Positions 14,359-20,339 of a stretch of DNA of 20,339 bases are shown in pieces (within the stretch, counting starts at the first letter, position 1; each line of letters opens with the position of its first letter). Source of the DNA: PNAI01 sp964575715 (GTDB taxonomy: Bacteria > Pseudomonadota > Alphaproteobacteria > Rhizobiales > Xanthobacteraceae). The notes beneath the pieces are model-generated. The model searched no databases. It saw only the letters and a program-made list of their open reading frames with translations, and was not told the DNA's origin. The position numbers were made by a program, and so were the translations under genes. Location: positions 1 through 20,339 of the forward strand of contig CAZNSG010000137.1 in the NCBI GenBank assembly GCA_964575715.1, written 5' to 3'.

Positions 14359-14385
14359 ATGAATGCATCATGTTGATGCATTCAT
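14359..14385. repeat. Perfect 12-bp inverted repeat downstream of dxs
   Basis: ATGAATGCATCA (14359-14370), TGT, then TGATGCATTCAT (14374-14385). It lies about 40 bp after the dxs stop codon in minus-strand direction, with a run of six T about 15 bp further on. It may help end the dxs transcript or be a protein binding site. Unlike the other repeats here it is AT-rich and single-copy in the window. Confidence 0.6.
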
Positions 14386-14423
14386 GACAAACGATCATGT
14401 GTGAGTGGAATGCGGCGTTATGG

Positions 14424-16358
14424 CTACGCCAGCTTCACGGTCTCCGCCGCCGCATCTCTGCCGAGAGCTTCGAACACCTTGGCGACAATGCCCTTGGCAT
14501 CGAGGCCGGCGCGCGCGTACATCGCCGCCGGCGCGTCGTGGTCGATGAAGACATCCGGCAACACCATGGTGCGCACTTTGACGCCGCGGTCGAGCGCGCC
14601 GTGCTCGGAGAGCGCCAAGAGCACATAGCCGCCAAAGCCGCCGATCGCGCCTTCCTCGATGGTGACCAGCACTTCGTGTTCGCGCGCGAGCCGGAGCACT
14701 AGATCCGTATCGAGCGGCTTGGCGAAACGGGCATCCGCTACCGTGGTCGAGAGACCGTAGGCCGCAAGCTCGTCGGCGGCCTTGATGCACTCAGCAAGCC
14801 GCGCGCCGAAGGAGAGCAGCGCCACTTTGCTGCCCTCGCGCACAATCCGCCCCTTGCCGATCTCAAGCGGTATGCCCGCTGAGGGCATCGGCACACCCAT
14901 GCCCTCGCCGCGCGGGAAGCGTAGCGCGCTGGGGCGGTCGTCGATCGCCGCCAGGGTGGCGACCATATGCACAAGCTCGGCCTCCTCGCCCGCCGCCATG
15001 ACCACAAAGCCGGGCAGGCAACCGAGATAGGCGACATCGAAGGAGCCGGCATGCGTCGGCCCGTCGGCGCCGACCAGACCCGCGCGGTCGATGACAAAGC
15101 GTACCGGCAGCGATTGGATGGCGACATCGTGCACCACCTGATCGTAGGCGCGCTGCAGGAAGGTCGAATAGATCGCGGCGAACGGCTTGAAGCCTTCCGC
15201 CGCGAGGCCGGCACAGAAAGTCACCGCATGCTGTTCGGCAATGCCCACATCGAAAAAACGGGCGGGAAATTCGGCGGCGAACAGATCGAGCCCGGTGCCC
15301 GACGGCATCGCCGCGGTCACCGCGACGATCTTGTCATCCTTCTTCGCTTCCTTGATCAGGCTCTCGGCAAACACCTTGGTATAGACCGGGGCCTGAGTCT
15401 TCGATTTCGTTTGCGCGCCGGTCGCCACATCGAACTTGACCACGCCATGATATTTGTCGGCCGATGTCTCGGCCGGCGCATAGCCTTTGCCCTTCTGCGT
15501 CACCACGTGCACGAGTATCGGCCCCTGCTCGGCATCGCGCGCATTCCTGAGCACCGGCAGCAGATGATCGATATTGTGCCCGTCGATTGGCCCGACGTAA
15601 TAGAACCCGAGTTCCTCGAACAGCGTGCCGCCGGTCCAGAAGCCGCGCGCATATTCCTCGGCGCGGGCCGCCTTCAGATAGAAGAATTTCGGCAGATGCT
15701 TGGCGATTTGCTTGGCCCTCGCGCGCAGCGAGCGGTACGGCCGCCCCGAGACCAGCCGTGCCAGATAGGCCGACATGGCGCCGACCGGCGGCGCAATCGA
15801 CATGTCGTTGTCGTTGAGAATGACGATCAGGCGCTCCTTGCGCGCGCCCGCGTTGTTCATCGCTTCATACGCCATGCCGGCCGACATCGCGCCGTCGCCG
15901 ATGACGCAGACCACGTGATGCGGTTCGGCGTTTAAATCGCGCGCCACCGCCATGCCGAGGCCGGCCGAGATCGAAGTCGAGGCATGGGCGGCGCCGAACG
16001 GATCGTATTCGCTCTCCGCGCGCTTGGTGAAGCCGGAAAGCCCGCCGCCCTGGCGGATGGTGCGAATCCGGTCGCGCCGGCCGGTGAGCACCTTGTGCGG
16101 ATAGGCCTGATGGCCGACATCCCAGACCAGCCGATCGCGCGGCGTGTCGAATATGTAATGCAATGCCACCGTGAGTTCGACCACGCCGAGGCCGGCGCCA
16201 AGGTGGCCGCCGGTCACCGCCACGGCATCGATCGTTTCCGCCCGCAGCTCGTCGGCGACTTGGCGGAGCTTGCTTGCGGCAAGCCGGCGCAAGGCTTCTG
16301 GCGTATCGATCAGGTCGAGCAGGGGAGTTTTTGAGGGCTTCGACAATGGGTTCTCCAC
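14424..16358 (-). CDS. dxs: 1-deoxy-D-xylulose-5-phosphate synthase
   Basis: Thiamine-diphosphate enzyme that joins pyruvate and glyceraldehyde 3-phosphate, the first step of the MEP isoprenoid pathway. It also feeds vitamin B1 and B6 synthesis. 644 residues, full length. Visible: SKTPLLDLIDTPEALRRL, AVTGGHLGAGLGVVELTVAL, WDVGHQAYPHKVLTGR, HASTSISAGLGMAVA and GDGAMSAGMAYEAMNNAG (GDG at 154-156) with LNDNDMSIAPPVGAM, the ThDP/Mg site. Then come YYVGPIDGHN, FDVGIAEQHAVTFCAG with the catalytic Glu, DRAGLVGADGPTHAG and the transketolase C-terminal domain. Start: GTG at 16358 has no ribosome site; a TTG four codons later (16346) has GTGGAG well placed before it and would give MSKPSKTPLLD, closer to relatives. 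The usual neighbours xseB and tlyA are not adjacent. Its upstream region (16359-16470) holds the palindrome GCAAATTTGC at 16413-16422 and no clear promoter. Confidence 0.97.
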   Translation of the reverse strand: MENPLSKPSKTPLLDLIDTPEALRRLAASKLRQVADELRAETIDAVAVTGGHLGAGLGVVELTVALHYIFDTPRDRLVWDVGHQAYPHKVLTGRRDRIRTIRQGGGLSGFTKRAESEYDPFGAAHASTSISAGLGMAVARDLNAEPHHVVCVIGDGAMSAGMAYEAMNNAGARKERLIVILNDNDMSIAPPVGAMSAYLARLVSGRPYRSLRARAKQIAKHLPKFFYLKAARAEEYARGFWTGGTLFEELGFYYVGPIDGHNIDHLLPVLRNARDAEQGPILVHVVTQKGKGYAPAETSADKYHGVVKFDVATGAQTKSKTQAPVYTKVFAESLIKEAKKDDKIVAVTAAMPSGTGLDLFAAEFPARFFDVGIAEQHAVTFCAGLAAEGFKPFAAIYSTFLQRAYDQVVHDVAIQSLPVRFVIDRAGLVGADGPTHAGSFDVAYLGCLPGFVVMAAGEEAELVHMVATLAAIDDRPSALRFPRGEGMGVPMPSAGIPLEIGKGRIVREGSKVALLSFGARLAECIKAADELAAYGLSTTVADARFAKPLDTDLVLRLAREHEVLVTIEEGAIGGFGGYVLLALSEHGALDRGVKVRTMVLPDVFIDHDAPAAMYARAGLDAKGIVAKVFEALGRDAAAETVKLA

Positions 16359-16526
16359 GATGGCCTACCATAAGGCCCGCCGCGCGCCCTGACCAGCGTT
16401 TTGAGGATCACAGCAAATTTGCAGCCGCGTGCAAATCGGCCCCATTTGTTCCGCTTCCCTTAACACTAGAGCATGATCGTTTCAGATTGAATCGGCATTG
16501 CGGCAATCTCACTTCACCTCTCCCCA

Positions 16527-16844
16527 AGGGCTAAGGTGTGCACACATCTTCATCGTGTACCGATGCGCCAATGGACGAATTCACTCGACCTCATGCTGAG
16601 GAGCGCCCACCGATGTCGGGTTTACCCGACATCGGCATACTAAGTGCGCAAGTCGGCTATAGCCGACTTGTGTGGGCGCGTCTCGAAGCATGGCCACAAG
16701 CTCCGAACGCGCGGCCATCCTTCGAGACGCCCGCCTTCGGCGGGCTCCTCAGGATGAGGTCGGAGCAAGTCCGATCGCATGCCAGGGGATGACAAATACT
16801 TGCTCGGTAAACGGCTCGAAAAGATGTGTGCACACCTTAGCCCT
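16527..16844. mobile_element. 318-bp MITE-like element with perfect 24-bp terminal inverted repeats
   Basis: The left end 16527-16550 (starts AGGGCTAAGGTGTGCACACA) is the exact reverse complement of 16821-16844. No transposase frame lies between; an 84-codon frame there has no family signal. Inside is a third repeat type, GACCTCATGCTGAGGAGC ... GGGCTCCTCAGGATGAGG (16587-16605 and 16749-16766), with arms GCGTCTCGAAG / CTTCGAGACGC and ATGGCC / GGCCAT, and inside that module C. The element sits between CTCTCCCC and GGGAGAG of the host repeat, exactly in the loop that is short in the copies at 2403-2420 and 20307-20330. No obvious target duplication is seen. Confidence 0.7.
16610..16672 (+). repeat. 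Paired-hairpin module, copy C
   Basis: Hairpin 1: arm CCGATGTCGGGT (16610-16621), TT, complement 16624-16635. Spacer CATACTAAGTG (16636-16646). Hairpin 2: arm CGCAAGTCGGCT (16647-16658), AT, then AGCCGACTTGTG (16661-16672) with one G-T pair. Flanked by GCGCCCA on the left and TGGGCGC on the right, so the insert sits in the tip of a host stem. Confidence 0.85.
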
Positions 16845-16858
16845 ATGGGAGAGGCGTA

Positions 16859-16912
16859 GGCGGCCTTCGGCCGCCGTTCTTTGCATAAAGAACGCCGATG
16901 CAAAGCATCGGC
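16859..16912. repeat. Cluster of three adjacent hairpins
   Basis: GGCGGCC-TTC-GGCCGCC (16859-16875), GTTCTTT-GCAT-AAAGAAC (16876-16893) and GCCGATGC-AAA-GCATCGGC (16894-16912) follow each other with no gap. The related host copy at 2312-2424 lacks this block between its GGGAGAGG and TCGCGAAGCG parts, so it looks like a separate insertion. Confidence 0.8.
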
Positions 16913-16990
16913 TATGTCGCGAAGCGATCCGGGTGAGGGGTTACAGTCTATCGAGAAACCTAGATCCCCTCACCCCAACCCTCTCCCCAG

Positions 16991-17054
16991 CCGAAGTCGG
17001 ATTTATCCGACTTCGGCCAGTCTAAATGCCGAACTCGGGTAAACCCGAGTTCGG
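16991..17054 (-). repeat. Paired-hairpin module, copy D (reverse orientation)
   Basis: On the plus strand: arm CCGAAGTCGGAT (16991-17002), TT, complement 17005-17016, spacer 17017-17028, arm CCGAACTCGGGT (17029-17040), AA, complement 17043-17054. Read on the minus strand the spacer is CATTTAGACTGG, which aligns with the CATTTCAAGTG of copy A, so this copy is reversed. It occupies the loop between CTCTCCCCA and TGGGGAGAG. Confidence 0.85.
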
Positions 17055-17182
17055 GTGGGGAGAGGGAGCTCGCCGTCGCTGTGGTAACAGCTTCGACCTA
17101 AAACAAAAGCGCTCTAAAGGGTGGATGAAATACGGCTAGGCTTCGTGCCAATAATAAACGCTTCGCTCGCCGGGGAGTCCGC

Positions 17183-18931
17183 ATGAAACACATGATGGTG
17201 CCGCTGCGCATGTTCTTGGATTTGGCGCTGCCCTATTTTCGCTCACCGGATCGCGTTCGTGCCTGCGCCTTGCTTGCGGCGGTCGTGGCCGCCGAGGCCG
17301 GCCTCGTCTACGTCGCGGTTGCCACCAACCAATGGCACGGGAGATTTTTCAACGCCCTGGAAGCGCGCAACTGGTCTGGTATCGTCGATGAACTGATCGT
17401 GTTCTGCTTCATCGTTGCCGGCGCCATCATCATCGGCATGTCCCAGTTTTATTTTGGCCAGCGGCTGCAAATCAACTGGCGCCGGTGGATAACGGAGAAT
17501 TACGTTGCGGTTTGGATGGCGCAAGGCCGCCATTACCGCGTGCGCTTTGTCGACACCACCATCGACAACATCCATCTGCGTATCGCCAACGATGTGTATC
17601 TGTTCGTCCAGCGTACCCACGAACTTGGCACCGGCCTGCTCGGCAGCATCGGGGCATTGGTAATTTTCGCCTATATTCTATGGGGTCTGTCCGCGATTGC
17701 CCCGCTGCCGCTGTTCGGCGTCAATCTCGCCTTCCCCGGATATCTGGTCGTGATGGCGCTCGTTTATGCCGGACTTGGCACCTTGATCGCGCATTGGATT
17801 GGCTGGCGGCTGATCAATCTTAACTTTAATCAGCAGCGTTACGAATCCGACTTTCGCTTCGCCATCGTGCGCGCCGCCGATCAATCCGAGCCGATCGCGC
17901 TGATGCGCGGGGAGGGCGTCGAGCGGGAGCAACTGCGCGGCCGGTTTGGCAATCTGGTGCGCAACTGGACTTTACTGGTTGCCAAACAGACGCGCCTGAC
18001 CGGTTTCGTGGCGGGCTATTCCAACGTCTCATCCGTGCTTCCGACCTTGATCGTGACCCCCGCTTTTCTCGTCGGCGCCATCCCGCTCGGCACGCTGGTG
18101 CAGGCGGCCAATGCGTTCCAGCGCGTGGAAGGCGCGTTCGCCTTTTGCATCGGCGCTTACAGCAAGCTCGCCGAATGGAAGGCGATCATGGACCGGCTCA
18201 CACAAATGGGAGCGGCGATGGCGGCGGTCGATGCGCACAGGCAGGCGGCTGGCACAATTACGGTACGCACGGGGCAGGACGATGGACTTATCACCACCGA
18301 TCTGGTCGCACGATTGCCATCGGGCAACGAGATCGTAAGTGTACCGGCGTTTTCGATCGCGCCCGGCGAGCGCGTGCTAATCACCGGCCCATCCGGCGCC
18401 GGCAAGTCGAGCCTGTTCCGCGCGCTCACCGGATTGTGGCCGCCCGGGGAGGGCACCGTCACGCTGCCGCGCGGCGCCGACGTTTTGGTGATGCCGCAAC
18501 GGCCCTATTTTCCCCTCGGCACGTTGCGCCAGGCGATCGCCTATCCCATGCCGGCCGCCGAAGTGCCCGATCCGCAAGTGCGCGCAACTCTCACCGATGT
18601 CGGTCTCGGTCATCTCGTCTCTCAACTGGACCAAGCAGCGGACTGGAGCGTGCTGCTCGCCGGCGGCGAGCAGCAGCGGGTCGCGTTTGCCCGCGCCCTG
18701 CTGCGCCGTCCCACCGTTCTGCTGTTTGACGAACCGGTCGCCACGCTCGACGATGCCGCCGGGCGCGAGCTTTACCGCACCTTGATCGAACGCCTGCCGC
18801 AGACCATCATCGTCTCGATTGACCGGCGCGGGGTGTTGCGCGATCTCCACACCCGCACCATTGAAATGAAGGCAGTAGCCAATGGCATGTCGTCCGGCCA
18901 TCATGCCGGCCTGGCGGCGGTGCCCGCGTAA
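17183..18931 (+). CDS. BacA/SbmA-like membrane domain fused to ABC ATPase (YddA/BclA-type half transporter)
   Basis: 582 residues; a homodimeric inner-membrane transporter is expected. Residues about 8-350 form the SbmA/BacA-type (ABC_membrane_2) domain: LDLALPYFRSPDRVRACALL, NQWHGRFFNALEARNW, YFGQRLQINWRRWITENYVA, IDNIHLRIANDVYLF, and FNQQRYESDFRFAIVRAADQ with EPIALMRGE. Residues about 360-565 are the nucleotide-binding domain: Walker A GPSGAGKSS (402-410), signature LAGGEQQR (492-499) and Walker B LLFDEPVATLD. The switch position, usually GHR in this family, reads SIDRRGVL (545-552), so the H-loop His appears to be Arg. Relatives: E. coli YddA, Mycobacterium Rv1819c, Bradyrhizobium BclA, which import peptides or vitamin B12-like solutes. 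Substrate not determined. GGGGAG stands before the ATG. Preceded by 800 bp of repeats, so it likely has its own promoter. Confidence 0.9.
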   Translation: MKHMMVPLRMFLDLALPYFRSPDRVRACALLAAVVAAEAGLVYVAVATNQWHGRFFNALEARNWSGIVDELIVFCFIVAGAIIIGMSQFYFGQRLQINWRRWITENYVAVWMAQGRHYRVRFVDTTIDNIHLRIANDVYLFVQRTHELGTGLLGSIGALVIFAYILWGLSAIAPLPLFGVNLAFPGYLVVMALVYAGLGTLIAHWIGWRLINLNFNQQRYESDFRFAIVRAADQSEPIALMRGEGVEREQLRGRFGNLVRNWTLLVAKQTRLTGFVAGYSNVSSVLPTLIVTPAFLVGAIPLGTLVQAANAFQRVEGAFAFCIGAYSKLAEWKAIMDRLTQMGAAMAAVDAHRQAAGTITVRTGQDDGLITTDLVARLPSGNEIVSVPAFSIAPGERVLITGPSGAGKSSLFRALTGLWPPGEGTVTLPRGADVLVMPQRPYFPLGTLRQAIAYPMPAAEVPDPQVRATLTDVGLGHLVSQLDQAADWSVLLAGGEQQRVAFARALLRRPTVLLFDEPVATLDDAAGRELYRTLIERLPQTIIVSIDRRGVLRDLHTRTIEMKAVANGMSSGHHAGLAAVPA

Positions 18932-18963
18932 GGAACATATGGATACGCTGAAATTGAATTATA

Positions 18964-18984
18964 CCTCCCCCTGGAAGGGGGAGG
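18964..18984. repeat. Single hairpin like the ends of the 8072-8207 repeat
   Basis: CCTCCCCCT (18964-18972), GGA, AGGGGGAGG (18976-18984), 33 bp after the transporter stop. The same stem forms each end of the 136-bp foldback; here only one end is present. It could serve as a transcription stop. Confidence 0.7.
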
Positions 18985-19027
18985 GAACAGGACGTGCGCT
19001 CAATCTTAAAATTCCTGGGAGGTGCCA

Positions 19028-19594
19028 ATGCTCAAGATGAACTACTGGACCGCCAAGTGGGATCTGGACGAGAACATCTGCCCGTGCGATGTCCATTTTA
19101 ACGACTGGGTGGCGAGCAAGAAATTGAAAAACAAATCGATCTACCATTTCGGCACCGGCACTCATCACATCGTCGGGATCAAGCAGGCGGCGCGCAAGAA
19201 CCGCGTCTTCGCCATCACCGCGTCAAAGGAGGAATACGACGCCTACGTGCAGCTGGTCACGGAGAATTCCGGCGTGGCGAAAAACTACCTTGGCTATTTT
19301 GGCGACATCTATCTGACCAATCCGGATTTGCTCCCCGCGTTCGACGCGGTAACGCTCTTTCACCTGTGCGAATTCTTCTTTCCCAACACCGCGAGCAAGG
19401 AATACGGCGGGCTCACCGACGCCAAGGTGCTGGACCTGTTCACCGGCAAGACGCGCAAGGGCGGCTACATCCTGTTCTACATGCGCTCGATCGCCTTCGA
19501 TAAGGCCAAGCCGATCATCGCGAAGTGGGAGAAGAAAGCGCCGGTCAAACGCGTGGGCGAATTCAAGACGCTGCTGGTGTACCGGAAGAAATAG
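19028..19594 (+). CDS. Small methyltransferase-like protein of unknown function
   Basis: 188 residues from the ATG at 19028, which has GGGAGG five bases before it (a GTG at 19022 would overlap that site). Rossmann methyltransferase pattern: SIYHFGTGTHHIVGIKQAA fits SAM motif I (residues about 36-54), followed by VFAITASKEEYDAYVQLV, YLGYFGDIYL with an acidic residue, DAVTLFHLCEFFFPN at the motif IV position, and KGGYILFYMRSIAFD as the strand after motif VI. The unusual HFGTGTHH glycine loop departs from the common DxGxGxG, so activity as a methyltransferase is inferred only. No signal peptide or membrane segment. 19 bp separate it from the next gene, so they likely form one transcript. Confidence 0.65.
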   Translation: MLKMNYWTAKWDLDENICPCDVHFNDWVASKKLKNKSIYHFGTGTHHIVGIKQAARKNRVFAITASKEEYDAYVQLVTENSGVAKNYLGYFGDIYLTNPDLLPAFDAVTLFHLCEFFFPNTASKEYGGLTDAKVLDLFTGKTRKGGYILFYMRSIAFDKAKPIIAKWEKKAPVKRVGEFKTLLVYRKK

Positions 19595-19613
19595 CCAGGA
19601 TCTTAGGACGATC

Positions 19614-20258
19614 ATGGCCTCCCATCGCAATAACCGTGCAACGCTGCGCGCGCGCCTCGTCAAGGCTGGCAAAACGCGCTGGCTCGATGTCGGCTGCGGC
19701 GACAGTGTCGAGCCGGGCTTTCTGCGCATGGACACGTATCCGTTAAAAAATATTCCCGCAAAACACCGGCGCGGCTACATCTGCTACGACATCCGAAAAT
19801 TGACCGGCCGCGCCGCCGTCAGGTTCGGCAAGTTCGACGTGGTCAGGATGCAACACGTGTTCGAACACTTTACCCCCGAAGACGGCCGCATTGTCCTCAA
19901 GAACTGCGCCCGGCTCATGAACAAGGGCGGGATCATCTTGATCACCGTGCCGGATCTCAAAATCCATATCCGCAATTATTTGCGCAATAAGTACAAGACC
20001 TCCAGTTTTCGCTGGTGGGCGAATGAGCGGCTTCCCAAAAATTCTCCCAGCAGCTTCTATTTCGCAATGTTTGCCCATAGCTGGCCGCACATCCCGCACA
20101 AATGGTGCTATGATTTTGCCGGACTGCGCTTTCAGCTCAAGGCGTGCGGCGATTTCAAGTCCATCCGGCGTCTGGACTTCAAGAGTCCGCTCGCGAGCAA
20201 TCCGTTCACGCACAACCGGCCGGATGAGGACGTTTGCGCGATGGCCGTCAAACGCTAG
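19614..20258 (+). CDS. SAM-dependent methyltransferase, type 11-like
   Basis: 214 residues. SAM motif I is WLDVGCGDSVEPGFLRMD (residues 23-40). FDVVRMQHVFEHFTPEDGRIVLKNCARLM matches the motif around the methyl-transfer site of type 11 methyltransferases, and NKGGIILITVPDLKI is the following strand. The C-terminal part (SSFYFAMFAHSWPHIPHKWCYDFAGLRFQLKACG) resembles methyltransferases found in polysaccharide and glycan gene clusters (predicted-SAM-methyltransferase type with HxxEHF). The acceptor is unknown. It is the second gene after the smaller methyltransferase-like gene and is followed by a repeat at the window end. A glycan or cell-surface role is an inference from family resemblance only. 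Confidence 0.8.
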   Translation: MASHRNNRATLRARLVKAGKTRWLDVGCGDSVEPGFLRMDTYPLKNIPAKHRRGYICYDIRKLTGRAAVRFGKFDVVRMQHVFEHFTPEDGRIVLKNCARLMNKGGIILITVPDLKIHIRNYLRNKYKTSSFRWWANERLPKNSPSSFYFAMFAHSWPHIPHKWCYDFAGLRFQLKACGDFKSIRRLDFKSPLASNPFTHNRPDEDVCAMAVKR

Positions 20259-20267
20259 CGCGGGACC

Positions 20268-20339
20268 ATTTCAGATTGAGTCGGTCTTGCGGAAATCTCT
20301 CTTCACCTCTCCCCGCTTGCGGGGAGAGGTCGCCCGCCT
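20268..20339. repeat. Intergenic palindromic repeat, cut by window end
   Basis: TTTCAGATTGAGTCGG (20269-20284), TTGCGG, AATCTC and CTTCACCTCTCCCC match 16480-16525 closely. The stem CCTCTCCCC / GGGGAGAGG (loop GCTTGC, 20306-20329) is intact here, whereas at 16517-16855 the same loop carries the 318-bp element. Confidence 0.8.

Larger units (their letters stand above)
16480..17070. repeat. Composite intergenic repeat with nested insertions
   Basis: The gap between dxs and the ABC transporter is mostly one host repeat broken by insertions. Outer parts are TTTCAGATTGAATCGG and CTTCACCTCTCCCC on the left (16480-16525), GGGAGAGGCG (16847-16856), TCGCGAAGCGATCCGGGTGA (from 16917), CCCCTCACCCCAACCCTCTC (from 16966) and GGGGAGAGGGAG on the right (17057-17068). 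Relatives are at 2312-2424 (reverse orientation) and 20268-20339. Inserted within are the element 16527-16844, a three-hairpin cluster 16859-16912 and module D. 17071-17182 shows only the GGGGAG ribosome site of the next gene. Confidence 0.8.

Noticed and set aside
16538..16792. 84-codon frame inside the 318-bp element as a transposase remnant
   Set aside because: It translates through palindromic repeats and shows no transposase motif.
16630..17030. Hairpins as tRNA or structured RNA genes
   Set aside because: No cloverleaf, no TψC or anticodon arms; the folds are simple perfect stems.
14021..17054. CRISPR array suggested by repeated palindromes
   Set aside because: The units are irregularly spaced, nested in other repeats and differ in the stems; there are no unique spacers of even length and no cas genes.

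Overview
The window looks like chromosomal DNA of an alphaproteobacterium of the order Hyphomicrobiales (Rhizobiales), close to the Bradyrhizobium/Rhodopseudomonas/Pseudolabrys side. Grounds: high GC, dense short operons, protein sequences of the alphaproteobacterial type (PdxH, DXS, FabI, a RibB with a degenerate RibA-like half), and many palindromic intergenic repeats. No rRNA, tRNA, CRISPR array, prophage or intact transposase gene was seen. The genus is an inference.

Layout. 1-2251: the 5' part of pdxH (minus strand, cut by the window edge), a short lipoprotein of the RT0821/Lpp0805 surface-antigen type, and a CbpA-like DnaJ co-chaperone. 2470-3794: a minus-strand pair of ECF sigma factor and membrane anti-sigma factor. 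4055-6332: fabI, a histidine phosphatase and a HigBA-type toxin-antitoxin pair. 6495-6545: a probable 16-residue basic peptide on the minus strand. 6945-9318: aroC and ribB (RibBX form). 9382-11132: a secreted DUF1194 protein converging on an uncharacterised protein that carries one repeat resembling those of giant adhesins. 11258-13951: MATE exporter and RlmD-like rRNA methyltransferase, probably one minus-strand operon. 14424-16358: dxs (minus). 17183-18931: a BacA/SbmA-like membrane domain fused to an ABC ATPase. 19028-20258: two small SAM-methyltransferase-like genes in tandem.

Most metabolic genes are housekeeping: vitamin B6 salvage (pdxH), fatty acid elongation (fabI), the last shikimate step (aroC), riboflavin (ribB) and isoprenoids (dxs). 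They are neighbours rather than one pathway. The accessory layer is the sigma/anti-sigma pair, the toxin-antitoxin pair, the two exporters and the secreted proteins.

The most unusual content is between genes. A 62-64 bp module made of two perfect or near-perfect 12-2-12 hairpins separated by a 10-12 nt spacer occurs five times at four places (4947-5009, 14080-14142, 14156-14217, 16610-16672, 16991-17054). It sits inside three different larger palindromic repeats, and the stems differ between copies with compensating changes on both arms. One host repeat appears both without the module (2312-2424) and with it (16845-17070), a natural empty/filled pair. The filled copy also contains a 318 bp element with perfect 24 bp terminal inverted repeats, which itself carries another copy of the module, so elements are nested four deep.
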